From: Alitta virens
Taxonomy: Eukaryota; Annelida; Polychaeta; Phyllodocida; Nereididae
DNA: 64,000 bases
Direction: 5' to 3'
Assembly (NCBI GenBank): GCA_932294295.1
Contig: OW028580.1
Location: 25,034,975-25,098,974 of the forward strand
A program made the position numbers and the translations under genes. Positions 44,771-57,236 of this stretch are shown one piece after another. Positions within the stretch are counted from its first letter, which is position 1. Each line of letters begins with the position of its first letter. The notes beneath the pieces were generated by a model, which made no database searches, was not told the DNA's origin, and saw only the letters and a list, made by a program, of their open reading frames with translations.

Positions 44771-46381
44771 AGCATCCCTGCAAACATATAATATTTCAAA
44801 AATATTTCCAACTATATTTAGCAGACCTTAGTTGAATATTTCACGGAAATATTATTGTCTAAGGTGCTGCTAAGATTGCCATAACATTTCATTAATGTCT
44901 GGAGAAGGTTGTGCCGACATTAGCAGAAAATATTATTATTTAAGGTTCTGCTAATATTTCTGTAATATTTAAAAATATCCTTATTCTTAAATATTGATTG
45001 AATATTTACTAATAATCTCATCAAGATGAAAATTATCAAGATGATTTTAATGTTAGACTCTAATATCAAAGTAAAATATGATTTGAAGGTTACTGTGGTA
45101 ATGGTGAAAATATTAACTAACATATTGCCTTAACATTAGTCTCAAAGGTCAAACATACCTCATATTTAAATCTTATGAGAAGGTCTTTAAATAACATGAC
45201 ATTTAATGTTGTATTGACATAATATTAACATCATAGAAAATATTAAACTTAATGTTCATAGCATATTAGGAGTAGTTATTATACAGATATGATTTTCAAA
45301 CATCAGAGAAATGATATATCAAACAATCGATTTTGATGTTATTTTAACACGATGATAACATAAGAAAAAATATTAAAACAAAGTATTCATTTGATATTAT
45401 GAGTTATTATTAAAGGCATGTTAATTGAAAACATTACCAGGGTACTTCAGAAAAATATTTATGTTAATGTCGATTTAATACTGACCAGGTATTACAGGAA
45501 AGTTTAAATTATAATATTTGCTAAATATTGAGAAATATGTCATGAAAATATGCTAACTGAAAATTATCATAACAATTATGAGAAATATTTGGTGTAATAC
45601 TGATTTAATAATATCAAAGTATTTCTGCAAATATTTATTCTAATATTTGCCACATGTTGGAAATTCAGGTCATATTCATGATAGTTTAAATATTTATATT
45701 TTAATCAACCATAATATTCTTTCTTATTGTCAATCCAACATTTTTGCAGTTTTTTTCGAGATGGGAATTATGTTTTCCTATAGTAAGCTTGAAAGATATT
45801 CAGATTAATATTTTTCAGTACAAAATTTATTTTCAAACTTATAAGATATATGACATACTTACGTATGCAATTGTGTAATTATTAATAAAAGAGCACTTAC
45901 TATTTTTATGAAAATTTATTATAGACATTGTCAAAATAATTAACACATGCATGACTGCTAAAATATCAGTAAATAGCTTATCAGCAAATCATAAACTAAG
46001 ATATTTGGAAAAAAAGTAGGACTTCAGCAAAACCATGTGTTAGGATTGAACCCACGAAGTTGTGACCTACTTGGCCACAGAAGAGATTGTATATTTACCT
46101 CTTTGTGAAAAACTTAAACATGCCCATGCACTAATAGGTAAAATACTTTCTATTTTAAAAGTGTAGAGCATATAATGCTCACATCAAGTTTTTTAATATG
46201 CAAGTGATTTAATTTCAATACATAATTACACTTTCCTGTGATAATTTATTTAATTTCTATATTAACTTAAATGTGGGTAGAGGTTATCCTTAATAAAATT
46301 CAACATGTGTTTTGTTTTTAAAAGAGAAACAGCTACCCACACTGATGTAATGCATTGTTACTGGATAACCCAGTAGCAAAA

Positions 46382-46389
46382 TATATAAA
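46382..46389 (+). promoter_or_regulatory. TATA-like box upstream of the possible spliced gene
   Basis: TATATAAATTAAG lies about 200 bases before the putative first coding exon, in a locally more GC-rich stretch (46300-46600). Weak evidence alone. Confidence 0.25.
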
Positions 46390-46581
46390 TTAAGTCTCAA
46401 TCACTCCATGCATGAGTGGCTTCCCTGCTTCAGGCAGGTTAACATGCACTAATTAGACACAGACTGGGCTATTGACCCCCTCCCTCCTTGGACCCCTCTC
46501 CACTCTGCAGTCAGCACTGGAGACAACAGCAGTTAACAGCTTATACACAGGTGAACTTGGACAGACATTGCAAGGACTGGC

Positions 46582-49224
46582 ATGCTACAAAGTGAACATG
46601 CACATAATGTAGGTAAGTTACCCTTTTTTTTCAGATTGCATATAATTATCTTCATTTCTAATATCAATCTATCTTCTATCTATCTATCTATCAATCAATC
46701 AATCAATCAATCAGTCAATAAATCAAACAATCAAACAATCTATTTATCTATCTATATCTATATCTATCTATCTAAATTTGCATACTTTATAAACATTCAA
46801 GAACCAAAAGTCTTGAAAAATATAACAACATTAATTAGTTTAGCTTGAATTTTAAATATGAATAACCTAAAATAATTAAATCAATTTAGTAATTATAATA
46901 AGGATAAGAAATCTTTATTAAAGTGAATTATGACATTTACAATTTATTATATATCTTTGCAAAGCATAGGTTGTTGTCAATTAGAGTTCATGTCTAATGC
47001 ATAGCTTTGTTTTCTCTAGAATTAGATAGAAACTATACAAGAACAATAAACTGCATTAGACTGTGCAATGGTATTACATTACATGTGCAACTTGCATAAC
47101 CCCCTCAATTAGACCCAGATATCTTGAAATTAACTGAAGCAGAACACTCATTAGCATATATTATGGCATGATAATTGCTCACTAGAGGGGGTTAAACATA
47201 TAATGTTCTAAATTATGATTTGAATAGTACTATGAATATTTATATTAAATATAATCCACTTTCAAATGAGTATATATAATAAATTGCTAAGTGACATTAT
47301 GTTGGCCATATTTTGCTTTTATATGATCCATATGCACAACATTCTGCAAAATGCATATATAGTTTATTGTGTGACATTCTATATCATTACATAATCTTTG
47401 ATAACTAATTATTTTGTGGATCCATGTGCTTTTGTATGATTGGTGTTATGATCGAGCCTTGTATCATTTCATTAAAAACCCATATCTCCTCATTAGCCGA
47501 CAATCACAAAGAATAATGCTTTATAATTATAAAGTTCTTTGATGAGATCAATCATGCAGTTTGATCAACAAAGATCCTGGAGCCATGGCATTGTGTCGCC
47601 ACCTGGTGATTATTGATTTAAATATGTCATGGTCTCATGCCATGATAATTCAATCAGTGTCCAGCTGTCATTTTTGCCAATGAGTGTTTAAATACCGAAT
47701 TTCAATGCTGATCAATCCATTTTTAAATAATATATAAAAATGAGTTTTAAAATAAATTAATATCAGCTCATGTGCGGCGATTTACCTAAAATTGCTGCAA
47801 ACATTCTGTGCAAACATGATCAAACAATTATCTGTGATATATGATTGGTAGATTTTGACAAATTCCTTTGTGTGATTGGATTACAGTTTTGATCAGTGGT
47901 GATCATGGCATTGTGCTGCCACCTAGTGATAATTGATTTAAATATGTCATGGTATCATGTCATGATAATTTAAATGGTTTCATTGCTGTCAATGGAAATT
48001 TTGTGAATATTAAATGCTATATCATATTGTTTCTCCATTTCTTTTACATGAATTTGAGTAATAATAATAGCTTTTATATGTCAGGGCATATGCTGCCACC
48101 TACTGATAACTGCTGTATGCTTTCTGCCCAAACAACTGGCCTTGGATTTGTGTGGTGTAGGACTTTGTGATGTAGAAATACAGATCAATGTAGATCAATT
48201 AATATAAGGTATAAGATAATTTTTTTAGGATATATATATTAAAAGATAAGATGATTTATAAAATTGTTCTCTTTTCAGATGTTACGTCTAAAATGACGAT
48301 CAATCCTCCAAATACCAGTGAAGATCCAGATTCCAGGTAGGGTAAACATTGGTATGAGTAAATTGATTCCGAGTTCTGAGTACGGAGTTCTTTGGTAAAT
48401 GTTCCATTTATTTGCAAAGTTGAAAACATCTGAGAAAGCCACACACATATTAATTCAAATTGTATCATTTGCAGGTTACTTTTCAACATCAGTTGCCATG
48501 CCATCCAAATGCACATCCTGATCAAAGTTTCAAGGTAAATATTCAAACATAATTGTCATAATCATCGTTCAGGAGGGCACTTACACAGTACCAAATTTAT
48601 ATAATTACAGGACATATCAATGCATACTTATAAAATTTACAGAATGTATCTTTTACTGTAGTTCAGAAAATTGCAAGGCAACAGACAGTTTAACAGATTT
48701 CAGAAATACTACATCTGCAGTGCATTGACTAATGACATAACCCTGGAGACTATTTGTTGGCTTCATGAACTCTGACTGTACAGTGAAATATGACAATTAA
48801 GCCCTTACACCCGGGAAGACTGGTTTTAAAAATGTGTAAAACCCCATATGCAGACATGACTTTGTTGCAATTATACATTTCATTAGTTTTCAAAGAATAC
48901 TGAGTCTTCATCATACCCCAAATTCGTACTGATTTTAACCTGCACTCCACGCATGCACATATCACCAACCTATCTACAACGATCTGAACTAAGAGGTTTT
49001 TTAACCTGGGTTCAGTAAACTACATTACATTACATTACATGTAATAAGCAAAATATAAGACTTTAGTGTTATTAGATCGATGCTTGTCATAAAGATGTAT
49101 TCTTACATGTTATTAAAGAAGAGGGTCATTAAATCTTGTGTCACTTGAATGTTGCTACATTTTGTATTATACTGTTTTTATTTTGTTGTTTTACAGTCAA
49201 AATAAATTTGTGAGAGAGAAATGA
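46582..49224 (+). CDS. Possible small four-exon gene in the palindrome spacer (about 58 residues)
   Basis: Exon-like segments 46582-46612, 48279-48336, 48475-48534 and 49197-49224 are bounded by good splice sites: TAG|GTAAGT, CTCTTTTCAG|, CCAG|GTAGGG, CATTTGCAG|, CAAG|GTAAAT and TTGTTTTACAG|. Their lengths (31, 58, 60, 28) keep one frame across all three junctions to a TGA at 49222-49224. The product would start MLQSEHAHNV and end QNKFVREK; it has no known domain, signal peptide or membrane helix. AATAAA at 49201 could polyadenylate the transcript. It may be a small protein gene, a long non-coding RNA with a chance frame, or coincidence. Confidence 0.3.
46668..46782. repeat. (ATCT)n/(AATC)n microsatellite
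   Basis: Runs of ATCT, AATC and ATCT again, interspersed with variants, between the first two exons of the possible spacer gene. Confidence 0.9.
47590..47978. repeat. Two ~70-bp copies around GCCACCTxGTGAT...ATTTAAATATGTCATGG
   Basis: Copies at about 47588-47655 and 47907-47974 share CATTGTG, GCCACCT, TTGATTTAAATATGTCATGG and a following ATGATAATT. A third, partial match starts at about 48087. Each contains a CTCF-like word on the minus strand. Confidence 0.7.
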
Positions 49225-50069
49225 TTTGTATTGTTTGTTACTTGATCATAATGAGATCTGTTGCAGAATAGTATATCATTTATCATACAAATTATATCAA
49301 TAGTAATTTAAACCTTCGAAAAATATGTTTGAAAATATGAGTTTGATATAAGAAGATAATGTTATGTAATCTTTCCAAAAAGTTCCTTTCAACATTATGC
49401 AAAATATTATAAATAAGGTCGGACTAATGTTTTCAGATGCTTGGGTAAATATCGGCATCATGTTAGTAACTAATATATTGACTAACATTTGTGAAACCTT
49501 GGTCAAACCTTAGGCAAATGTTATGATATAATATTTGTCTAATATCAGAATAATATTATTCAAACATTGTGAAAATGTTAGTTAAACCTTAAATTCTAAT
49601 ATTTTAGGAAATATTAAGATGATATCATGAAACTAACAGTTGAAAATATTACAGATAAGGTCAAAATCAGCTTATAACTGTCCACATTTTAACCTTATAT
49701 AATATTCTCAAATAATATTGGGCCGAGGAATTTCTAATATTGACATAATATCATACAAATATAAAAATGTTTGTAGGGATATCCCATAGTCCACACGATG
49801 TTATGCATATACCCCATAGTTTGGGTCGTTCCCTTGGCCTGGCATAAATACTGGGTAAATGGTTCCACCAAGTCAACATGATTATGGTCCGACATTTAAC
49901 TGATGCATTGAAATAATTTAGTATAACTTGTGACCTTCTGAGGTTCACATGGCTATGGCACTGTTTATCCAAGGATTTGTATACTGATAGATGATATATA
50001 AAAATTACTTTACCCCCTGTTAAAATTAAATAGTGAAATTTGAGAGATACCTTCCTAGGTAGGTAGTGT

Positions 50070-50195
50070 TATTGTTTAACGCCTCAGCAGCACCTGAGTG
50101 GACTATGGAGAGGCTCTCTAGGGTAAGATTGATTATCTATAGTTGGTAGTAGAAACCAGAAGCATGTAAAAAATCAATAATGTCTGCATTGGATA
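50070..50195 (-). mobile_element. 3' end of the RNase H LINE family, minus strand
   Basis: Shares GTTATTGTTTAACGCCTC, AGGCTCTCTAGGGTAAGATT and CTATAGTTGGTAGTAGAA with the reverse complement of 26660-26790. Confidence 0.8.
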
Positions 50196-50397
50196 GCTAG
50201 AGCAGCTTGTGCAATGCGCACTGTCCTGTTTTAGCCACTGGGGATAGAGGGCTTCACCCCAAGTGTTTCCACCCTCGCCGCGTGGAGGCCCAGGACCTTC
50301 GAGGGCTCTCTGCCCACACGCCACTTATAGTAAGCCGCCATTGGCTAGCGTTAGAGGGAGGTCATCTGTGCACGAGTCACATGCATTGCACCCAGAT

Positions 50398-50575
50398 CAG
50401 GGATGGATTTTGAGGGGGGCTGGGGGTTAAGGGGTCCTGACCCCCCCCCCCTTTTCTCTGGCAAAAAAGCCCCTGGACCCCCCTAGCCGGACATCGCACC
50501 TTCGCTGCTCAAACAAGTCCCATACCTGACCCCACCCCCCAACCCCCCCTTTTCAAAAATCCTAGATCCGTCCAG
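50398..50575. mobile_element. CAGGG-family MITE at the inner edge of the right arm
   Basis: Mirror of 42071-42245, flanked by CAGAT on both sides (50393-50397 and 50576-50580). Confidence 0.85.
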
Positions 50576-50898
50576 CAGATAGCCTGTCAAATCAGTTCAA
50601 CATCGTTTCAACATAGTAAACTGTTAGATGGGGCATTAAGGCAGACTAAACTATTAGACAAAAATGGCTGTAGTGTACGTTCTGTATCCAGATAACATTC
50701 TGCATGTTGGTTGGTGACGATAGGGAGTAAAAGTACCAATAAGTATTGTTTAATGACGACATCTATTCTGTGACGTCATCCATGTTACAATGTGTAGTGA
50801 TGTCATCTTATTGTCCTTTTTATCTACTACGGTGGTAGCACCCCTGTAGGCTTTGTTACTTTTTTTCCCATTCAGTCAAGTTTAGTTGATATCATATA

Positions 50899-51019
50899 TC
50901 CCAGTTAACATTCCAAATCGGGTCAGTGTCATATCTATATCGGCTGCCGTCCATACAACATCGTTTCAACATCACCGACATCGCGCCAACGTTGAAACAA
51001 TTTGGAATGCTATCTGGGT
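50899..51019. mobile_element. Right-arm copy of the CCCAGAT..ATTCCAAAT MITE
   Basis: Begins CCCAGTTAACATTCCAAAT and ends ATTTGGAATGCTATCTGGG; mirror of 41627-41745. Confidence 0.7.
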
Positions 51020-51493
51020 ATGTAAAGTAAATTTAAGAAGTTTGTCATTATGACTGACGACATACATAATATTTACTAAACCTAAATTTTAAGATCATTT
51101 AAGGGAATCTTGTTTTATTCAAAATGATAAAGTTAGTGAAAGATCTCAAAATTTCGATAAGTCAAAACTGCATAGGACATAATCTGGCAATTTTTTGGGT
51201 TAACCAATTCCTCTGAATGTGCTTGTGGCAACAAGCAGATGTATTCAGTAACTTATGCTCAGAATCATGCGGGCTTGCAATGTGCCAAAACACTGCAAAT
51301 AATTGCTAAAACAAATAATTGTAACTACATTGTTATTAGTTGACTACTGCTCAGCATTCTATACAATTTGCCAAGTGATTAGTACCTACAGGAATGTAAG
51401 CAAATCTAAGAATGGCTGTCACAGTGTTGTGTTCACTGCTATACCATCTGGACAGTACTGTGTCATCCAACCCAAGACAAGTTATTGACACTG

Positions 51494-51649
51494 CAGGGGC
51501 AGATCTAGGATTTTTGGAAAGGAGGGGTCAGGCATTTGACTTGTATGAGCAGCGAAGATGCGATGTCCTGCTTGTGGGGTCTGGGGGAATTTTTGCCAGA
51601 GAAAAAGGGGGGTCAGGACCCCCTTGACCTCCCTCTAAATCTGCCCCTG
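51494..51649. mobile_element. Right-arm copy of the 156-bp CAGGGGCAG MITE
   Basis: Same length as its mirror at 41034-41189, flanked by CACTG on both sides (51489-51493 and 51650-51654). Confidence 0.85.
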
Positions 51650-52149
51650 CACTGCACGTGCGATCAATTTTGCTGAAAACTAATAATGTTCCAAGCAGAT
51701 AACATGCCACATACACTCAAAATTGGTCCAAAGTTAACCAATATCAGCAAACATTGGTCTGACATCCCGACCCAACTTGGCATGGGGAGAAGAAAATCAG
51801 CATCAATCATATAAAAAAAGACAACTAATCAAAAAAAAATAACAATAATAATAAAACATAAAATGCTGAAACACTTGTTTCTTCTTAGACAACAGAAGGT
51901 CTTCCACATTGATGAAGTCACAATGAAAAAATGTTAATGCTCTTTAATCGACGTTTACCTTGTGTCATGCCTGTCGGGTAAAAGTGACTCAGGTGGCCAA
52001 AACTGCATCCTACCTCATCGGTAGAGAAATGAAAGGGTTGAATGATTCACACCAGAAGAGAATACCCATACAAGTTAAGAACAATGAGTACCATCAGATC
52101 AATGTATCTACTGTCTTAAAAAGGAGACAATGGTCCGTAACAGTTTCAA

Positions 52150-52370
52150 TAAATAGATAGATACGTACAAACGTGGAATCAAACATGATCAGCTCACAGT
52201 TAGCTTACAGACATGTCACTGTGACCTCAAATTGTGAGTTTATTGTGAGGTACCTGTTGGGCATCAGTTTTAGCTCACAGTGACTTCACCAGATTAGCTC
52301 TCTGTGAGGATTCTGTGACCTCACCGTGAGCTGACTGTGAGCTCAAGTTTTTGACTGGGTTAGGCATTCA
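52150..52370 (-). repeat. Right-arm copy of the GAGGTCAC/GTGAGCT-rich repeat
   Basis: Mirror of 40315-40515, with small substitutions. Confidence 0.7.
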
Positions 52371-53224
52371 ATAAAACAAATATGTCCTTTTGTTAGAGAA
52401 ATATGTTGGTTTATCAGTACTTTGCAAAACATATTCTTGTTGGGCAATATTTTTGCTTCGGACCTATGAATATCTAGTCTCATCTTATCTTATCTCATCT
52501 CTCCCTATCTCATCTCTTATTTGTCATCTTATCTTGTCTTTCAGTGCTTTAATACATACAATGTATCTGTGTCTGTCTGCTTGGCAACCTATTAGGCTAG
52601 AATCTGCCAGTCGTACTTTTTATTTTGTAATTAATATTTAGCCATGGCAATGTTGATGACACTTAGAAAAAAAATTTCTGTGAGAATACACCATATTTCT
52701 CATATGTTGTTCAGTCAAACATGGTCCAGGTACATGTGTGTATGTGTGTAATGGCTTTACTTCAAGAGCTTCGGCTCATTTTGAAACAAACAAAAAATCT
52801 TAGAAATCTATAAAATGTGATCCTTGAAAAACACGCAACACATGAGCCACAAATTGACTAATGCTTTGTATTCACAACAGACACAAGTCGGCAATCGTTT
52901 TTCTGGAAGCTGACGCACTGATCTTAAGGACTGAACACAAAGCAAAGGGTTGTTCTTGATAATTTATTTTTCTAGTAATCGATTGACCAAACTATACAGA
53001 AAAATACAAGTAAACTTCATTTCACTGTTAGGATCTTCAAGTAAGATGGCATGAGTTTGTTGAGGGTGGGTGTCTGATTCATATAATAGGGCTATAAGTG
53101 CAATTTCAACAAAATGGTTCAACCTTAGCCAGGCAAGCTTCAAGCTACAACAAGTCAAATCAAGCTATTCAGAGCTACTGGAAGCTACAAGATAAACTGT
53201 TATCAAAGTGTAAAGTTTTCGGGA

Positions 53225-53400
53225 GGGCAAGTGCCCCACCTGGGAATCGAACCCTATAAAAACAGTCAATATTTATTGAGATATTTATACATTTGTGATC
53301 TGTCAAAACCTGTCACACCTGTCAAATCTGCCACGAGTGGAACCTGGGACCTCTCGCATGGGAAGTGAGAGCATTGCCATTACACCAAAGGGTCACACCA
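53225..53400 (-). mobile_element. Right-arm copy of the tRNA-like SINE sequence
   Basis: Contains GGGAATCGAACCCTAT and GGTCACACCATGG words, the mirror of 39293-39470. Confidence 0.6.
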
Positions 53401-53744
53401 TGGTGCAAGCATAACAACCTGCTAACACCGTTACGTTGCCAGACTAATTTTACATGCTTTTGAGATCACACAAGAAAATACCTAAATAACTGCTGGGCAT
53501 CACATAATCATATGGATCTATCAGGCTGAATGAGGAAAGACCAAAACAAAAAATGTGACACCTTTACAATACAACATTCAACTATCTCTATTGCAATAAT
53601 TCCAGTCAGTGACACAATACTGTCTGTTATATGGACAGTGTATCAGTGACAGTGTATCTATTAGCTCTGTTCAAAATGTTTCTGTCAAGTTTCTCCTGCA
53701 CCTAGTCTACTAATAAAGAAGTCATAGTGGTTTCCGAATAGAAG

Positions 53745-53960
53745 GGAGTTTTTTAACTAACATTTTTGTTGGCTATAAGCAACAAAAATGTCAGGTAACT
53801 CCCGACTCTGAGGGATATAACTTATACTCTATTAGGCATATTTACTGAGTTGTTTGATTGTTTGTTTGTTCTTACTACCTTTATTACCCAGGACAAGTTC
53901 CATTAGCACTCAGGAGGGAGTTTACTAACATTTTTGTTGGTTATTGCCCGCTCAGAACAA
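53745..53960 (+). repeat. Right-arm copy of the dispersed hairpin repeat
   Basis: Mirror of 38735-38945, with ACATTTTTGTTGGCTATAAG and ACATTTTTGTTGGTTATTGC blocks. Confidence 0.6.
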
Positions 53961-55309
53961 TAGGAAAACAGTTTAAGTGGAGTATAACGTTCAATTATAT
54001 CTATCCAGAGCAGCAACCTAAAACTACAAGAAGCTCAGCCCAAGCCATGCCTACAAAGGAAGTGGAGACACCTTAACAAACACACTGTCATGATCTGTTA
54101 GTAATAATAGAAAGATGACCATTGTAAGAAATTAAGATGTTGCAGTCTCCTACGCAGGCCCTCTCGTACTAGGAGGGCACACTTAGCACAGAGCGATAGC
54201 CAGATTTCAGAAGGAGCAATGATCCCGGTGGGGTAGCAAGGAATTTGACTGCGTATATTAGTTCCTAGTTACATTATTTGAGTTCAAAGGTGTTTCTTTC
54301 TGGATGGTAGTGTAATTAGGCCTACATTTTTGTGACTTCAAGCAATACTGAATACTGGAGATGTAGCACCGGTTTCTGTCTTAGAGTACAGGCATGATCG
54401 AAAGCTTTTGGACACTTGCTAAAGATTGTACTTATAGTATTTCTTGACCTAGTATCTTTGCTATCTTTGGCTTCAGCCATTTATATGTCCTAGAGTATGG
54501 CTGTGGCATTTGTCTAGCTGCCCCTCCTTTTCGTCTGTTCGTCGGCCTGCCCATCACCGGCCTATACAGACAAGATAACTTCATATCTATTGATGCTACA
54601 GGCAATACACCTTATGGGAAAGGCATTGGATGAGTTTACAGATGGGGTCACCTTGTTCTCTATTTGAGGTCAAAGGGGTCAAATTCTTACAAACTATCTG
54701 GCTCCTACACGACTATTGTAAAAATGTTTTCCAGCTAATGTTATCCCTTCAGAAAATAATTCAAAGAAAAGTACTAAGTCAAAACCAGACGAAAATCATA
54801 GTATTTTAAAGTAAATCACTTTTGTCCAAGCCAGTAAGTATAATTATTATCTTCATCTCAACAACACTTTCATTAATTAACTCATGAACATCATGAAGAC
54901 ATTTTCTCTTGTTACATGAACTGGTAAACAGCTGGAATAATTACATGTATACAGTTTGGCCGACAGGAACTAAAGGGAAAGTTCTGAGTTCAAAAACATT
55001 CCCTTATCATTTAAATTTAGCCATGATTTGTGATTGATTATCCAATTACCCAAGTGTTTTTTATGTATGAACTGTTGTAAATATTCTTCAAAAGAAAAAA
55101 GAACTAATTATCTTTCACCACTATGCACATTTGTTTCGTTTGGTCGACTCAAACAGAATTTATGATTTCACAAAGTAAATTGATACTGGCAAAAATCCTA
55201 ACAAAACATTCGCAATCATGCATCCATGTAGAGCAATCCCGAAGGTCTCATGATGCATATTCATATATAAGCATGTGTGGGAACGACGGAGTTTGTTGAG
55301 GCAACAGCC

Positions 55310-56364
55310 ATGGTTTTCATATCATTCAAAGTTCAAGTTATTTGGCTGGCTTGTACATTAGTCAAGTTGTGTACAGGCACAGAATATACCAACCAGACAC
55401 AGAAAGACTATACAAACATCAACCAAAACTTGAGTATCTGTGAAGATGCTGACAAAATGATCTCTTTAGATCATTAACTTATGCCCCTCATGGTAGGATT
55501 TTTGTGGCCAGAGAAATCCAGTGGATCCCTCAGTAACGACAGCATTTCGCATGGGAATTAAACATGCACAGCAGAAATTGCCAGAATTTGACATTAAGTA
55601 TCATACTACAGACACACAATGCAGCCCAAAGGAAGGTATGAAAGCAATGACACAACTAAAACTTGCTGTGAAAAATCTTGATGGCATAATTGGATCAGCT
55701 TGTAGCATTGTTTGCAAACCCGTTGGTCTCTTAGCAGCAGTTTGGAATATCCATCAAATTGCATATTACTGTGCAAGCATTTCACTCAGTAACAAAAACA
55801 TGTTCCCAACTTTTACAAGAGTTATTGGAACCTACGATGGATACATTGGGGCCATAATGGCTCTCTTGAGAACATTCAAATGAACAAAATTTGCTATAAT
55901 AACTGATGTCATTCCTCTGTTCAAAATTGCTGCAGAGCGGATTGAAAAAAAAGCAGAGGATAAAGGCCTAAGTGTATATTTTTACACTGTCGAGTCGGCT
56001 CTGATTGGTGAAGATCTAGTGAAATTGAACATTCTAAAAACTGTCATCCACGATGTCAGACAATATACCAGGGTGACTCTTTAACTGCTATATTCAGGAG
56101 ATATCTCTTTTTCACACAAGCCTACCAAAAGGGGCTAGTAAACGGTGATCATGCCTTTTTTTGGTTTAGACCCTGCACACAGACATGTCACACCTTATCC
56201 AGATAATGATCTCCTCTATCAAAGACTAATTGCCGTCTCAAACTCTGACCCAGTTGGTCTAGCGTGGGACACATTCTATGCAGAATTAATATCTAATATG
56301 ATTGCCAACAACTTCAGCAATAAAACAATAGAAGCAACACTGAACAGCCACAAAATCATGGCAG
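55310..56364 (+). pseudogene. Broken copy of the rGC ligand-domain exon (right arm)
   Basis: It starts at the ATG at 55310-55312, with a signal-peptide-like VFISFKVQVIWLACTLVKLC, and extends to a weakened donor GGCAG|GTGGGA at 56364. It keeps the ~210 bases and the 8-base stretch lost from the left copy. It has its own lesions: a stop after KMISLDH, a frameshift near 55527, a stop in the FKWTK motif at about 55881 and further stops near 56085-56140. No membrane, kinase-like or cyclase exons follow in this arm. It is not functional. Confidence 0.88.
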
Positions 56365-56599
56365 GTGGGATGCACTGAACTATATGTTACAAAGTGAGTC
56401 ATTGACCAGGCAAATTCTTAGCTAGTTTAAAAAGCTAATCAAATTAGAAATGACATGACATGACATCAACAAATGCCAGAGTTTCGTGATACACAAGATG
56501 TTGCAAATAAGGTACTAATTGTTGTTGTGATAATCACTTTATTTTCATTGGGCAAAGTCCTCTCTTATTGGTTACATATTCAGCCATGTTCACATCTAA

Positions 56600-56860
56600 A
56601 GATAAGATAAGATATATTTTATTTGAAGTCGTATGCAAGAACAGTTAACATAAGCAGAAGCTTTTGATCGACTAGAACAAAACAATATCTGTGCTTGATA
56701 TGGGAAAGATGGACAGGCACAACTGGATTGAGCAAGCGCAAAGCCCTGTATTGGTTGGTCACTGGAGTTTGAGGTCTTCACCAAAGTGTTACCACCCCTG
56801 CCCCAAGGAGGTTCATGACCTTAAAGAGCTCCACACTGTGATCTAGGTGCTAGGCGTTTA
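56600..56860 (-). mobile_element. Right-arm copy of the retroelement 3' end with (GATAA)n tail
   Basis: Mirror of 36130-36400. Confidence 0.6.
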
Positions 56861-57125
56861 GGTCAGTGGCACTTATTGGGTACAGTGGCAGGTTTCTATG
56901 TCAATTACTTTTGGTGGATAGCTCAAAATTCCATTCCTCACACTTGCTTCAATACACCTTTGTGAAAATGGTTACCAGTTAAGAGATACACTTTTCTTTG
57001 ACCTGTGTTACAATTTTGTTCACATGATTTCTGGAATTAGAAGTAGAACAATGCAGATAACTGTGTCTTCTATCATGCATTTTAACTCCTGATCTTTTCT
57101 CTATCTCATGTTTTCATAATCCTAG

Positions 57126-57236
57126 GCTCCCAATGATGGCCTAAGGGTCACTCAAAACATCATCAACTCTACAACTCAAGTTGTGACTGGCAACATTGTC
57201 ATTGATGAAAATGGTGACAGACTGCATGATTTCAAA
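57126..57236 (+). pseudogene. Truncated rGC exon 2 (right arm)
   Basis: It begins after CCTAG and ends at TTCAAA|GTAAGT, matching the last 111 of the 176 bases of exon 2 at 35684-35859 with few substitutions. The first 65 bases, from the LTHDAV codons to the EQGY codons, are gone, which breaks the domain and the frame. Confidence 0.88.

Larger units (their letters stand above)
44774..49780. mobile_element. Possible 5-kb AT-rich element with imperfect inverted ends, filling most of the spacer
   Basis: ATCCCTGCAAACAT at 44774 is mirrored by ATGTTTGTAGGGAT ending at 49780. Both ends lead inward into long tracts dense in AATATT/AAATATTT words (44790-45720 and 49300-49770). No transposase or clear target duplication is seen. 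The ends match at 13 of 14 bases, so this is suggestive but not proven. Confidence 0.35.

Noticed and set aside
53858..54076. 72-codon frame with counterpart at 38609-38830
   Set aside because: It overlaps a dispersed repeat, and no domain or splice context supports a gene.
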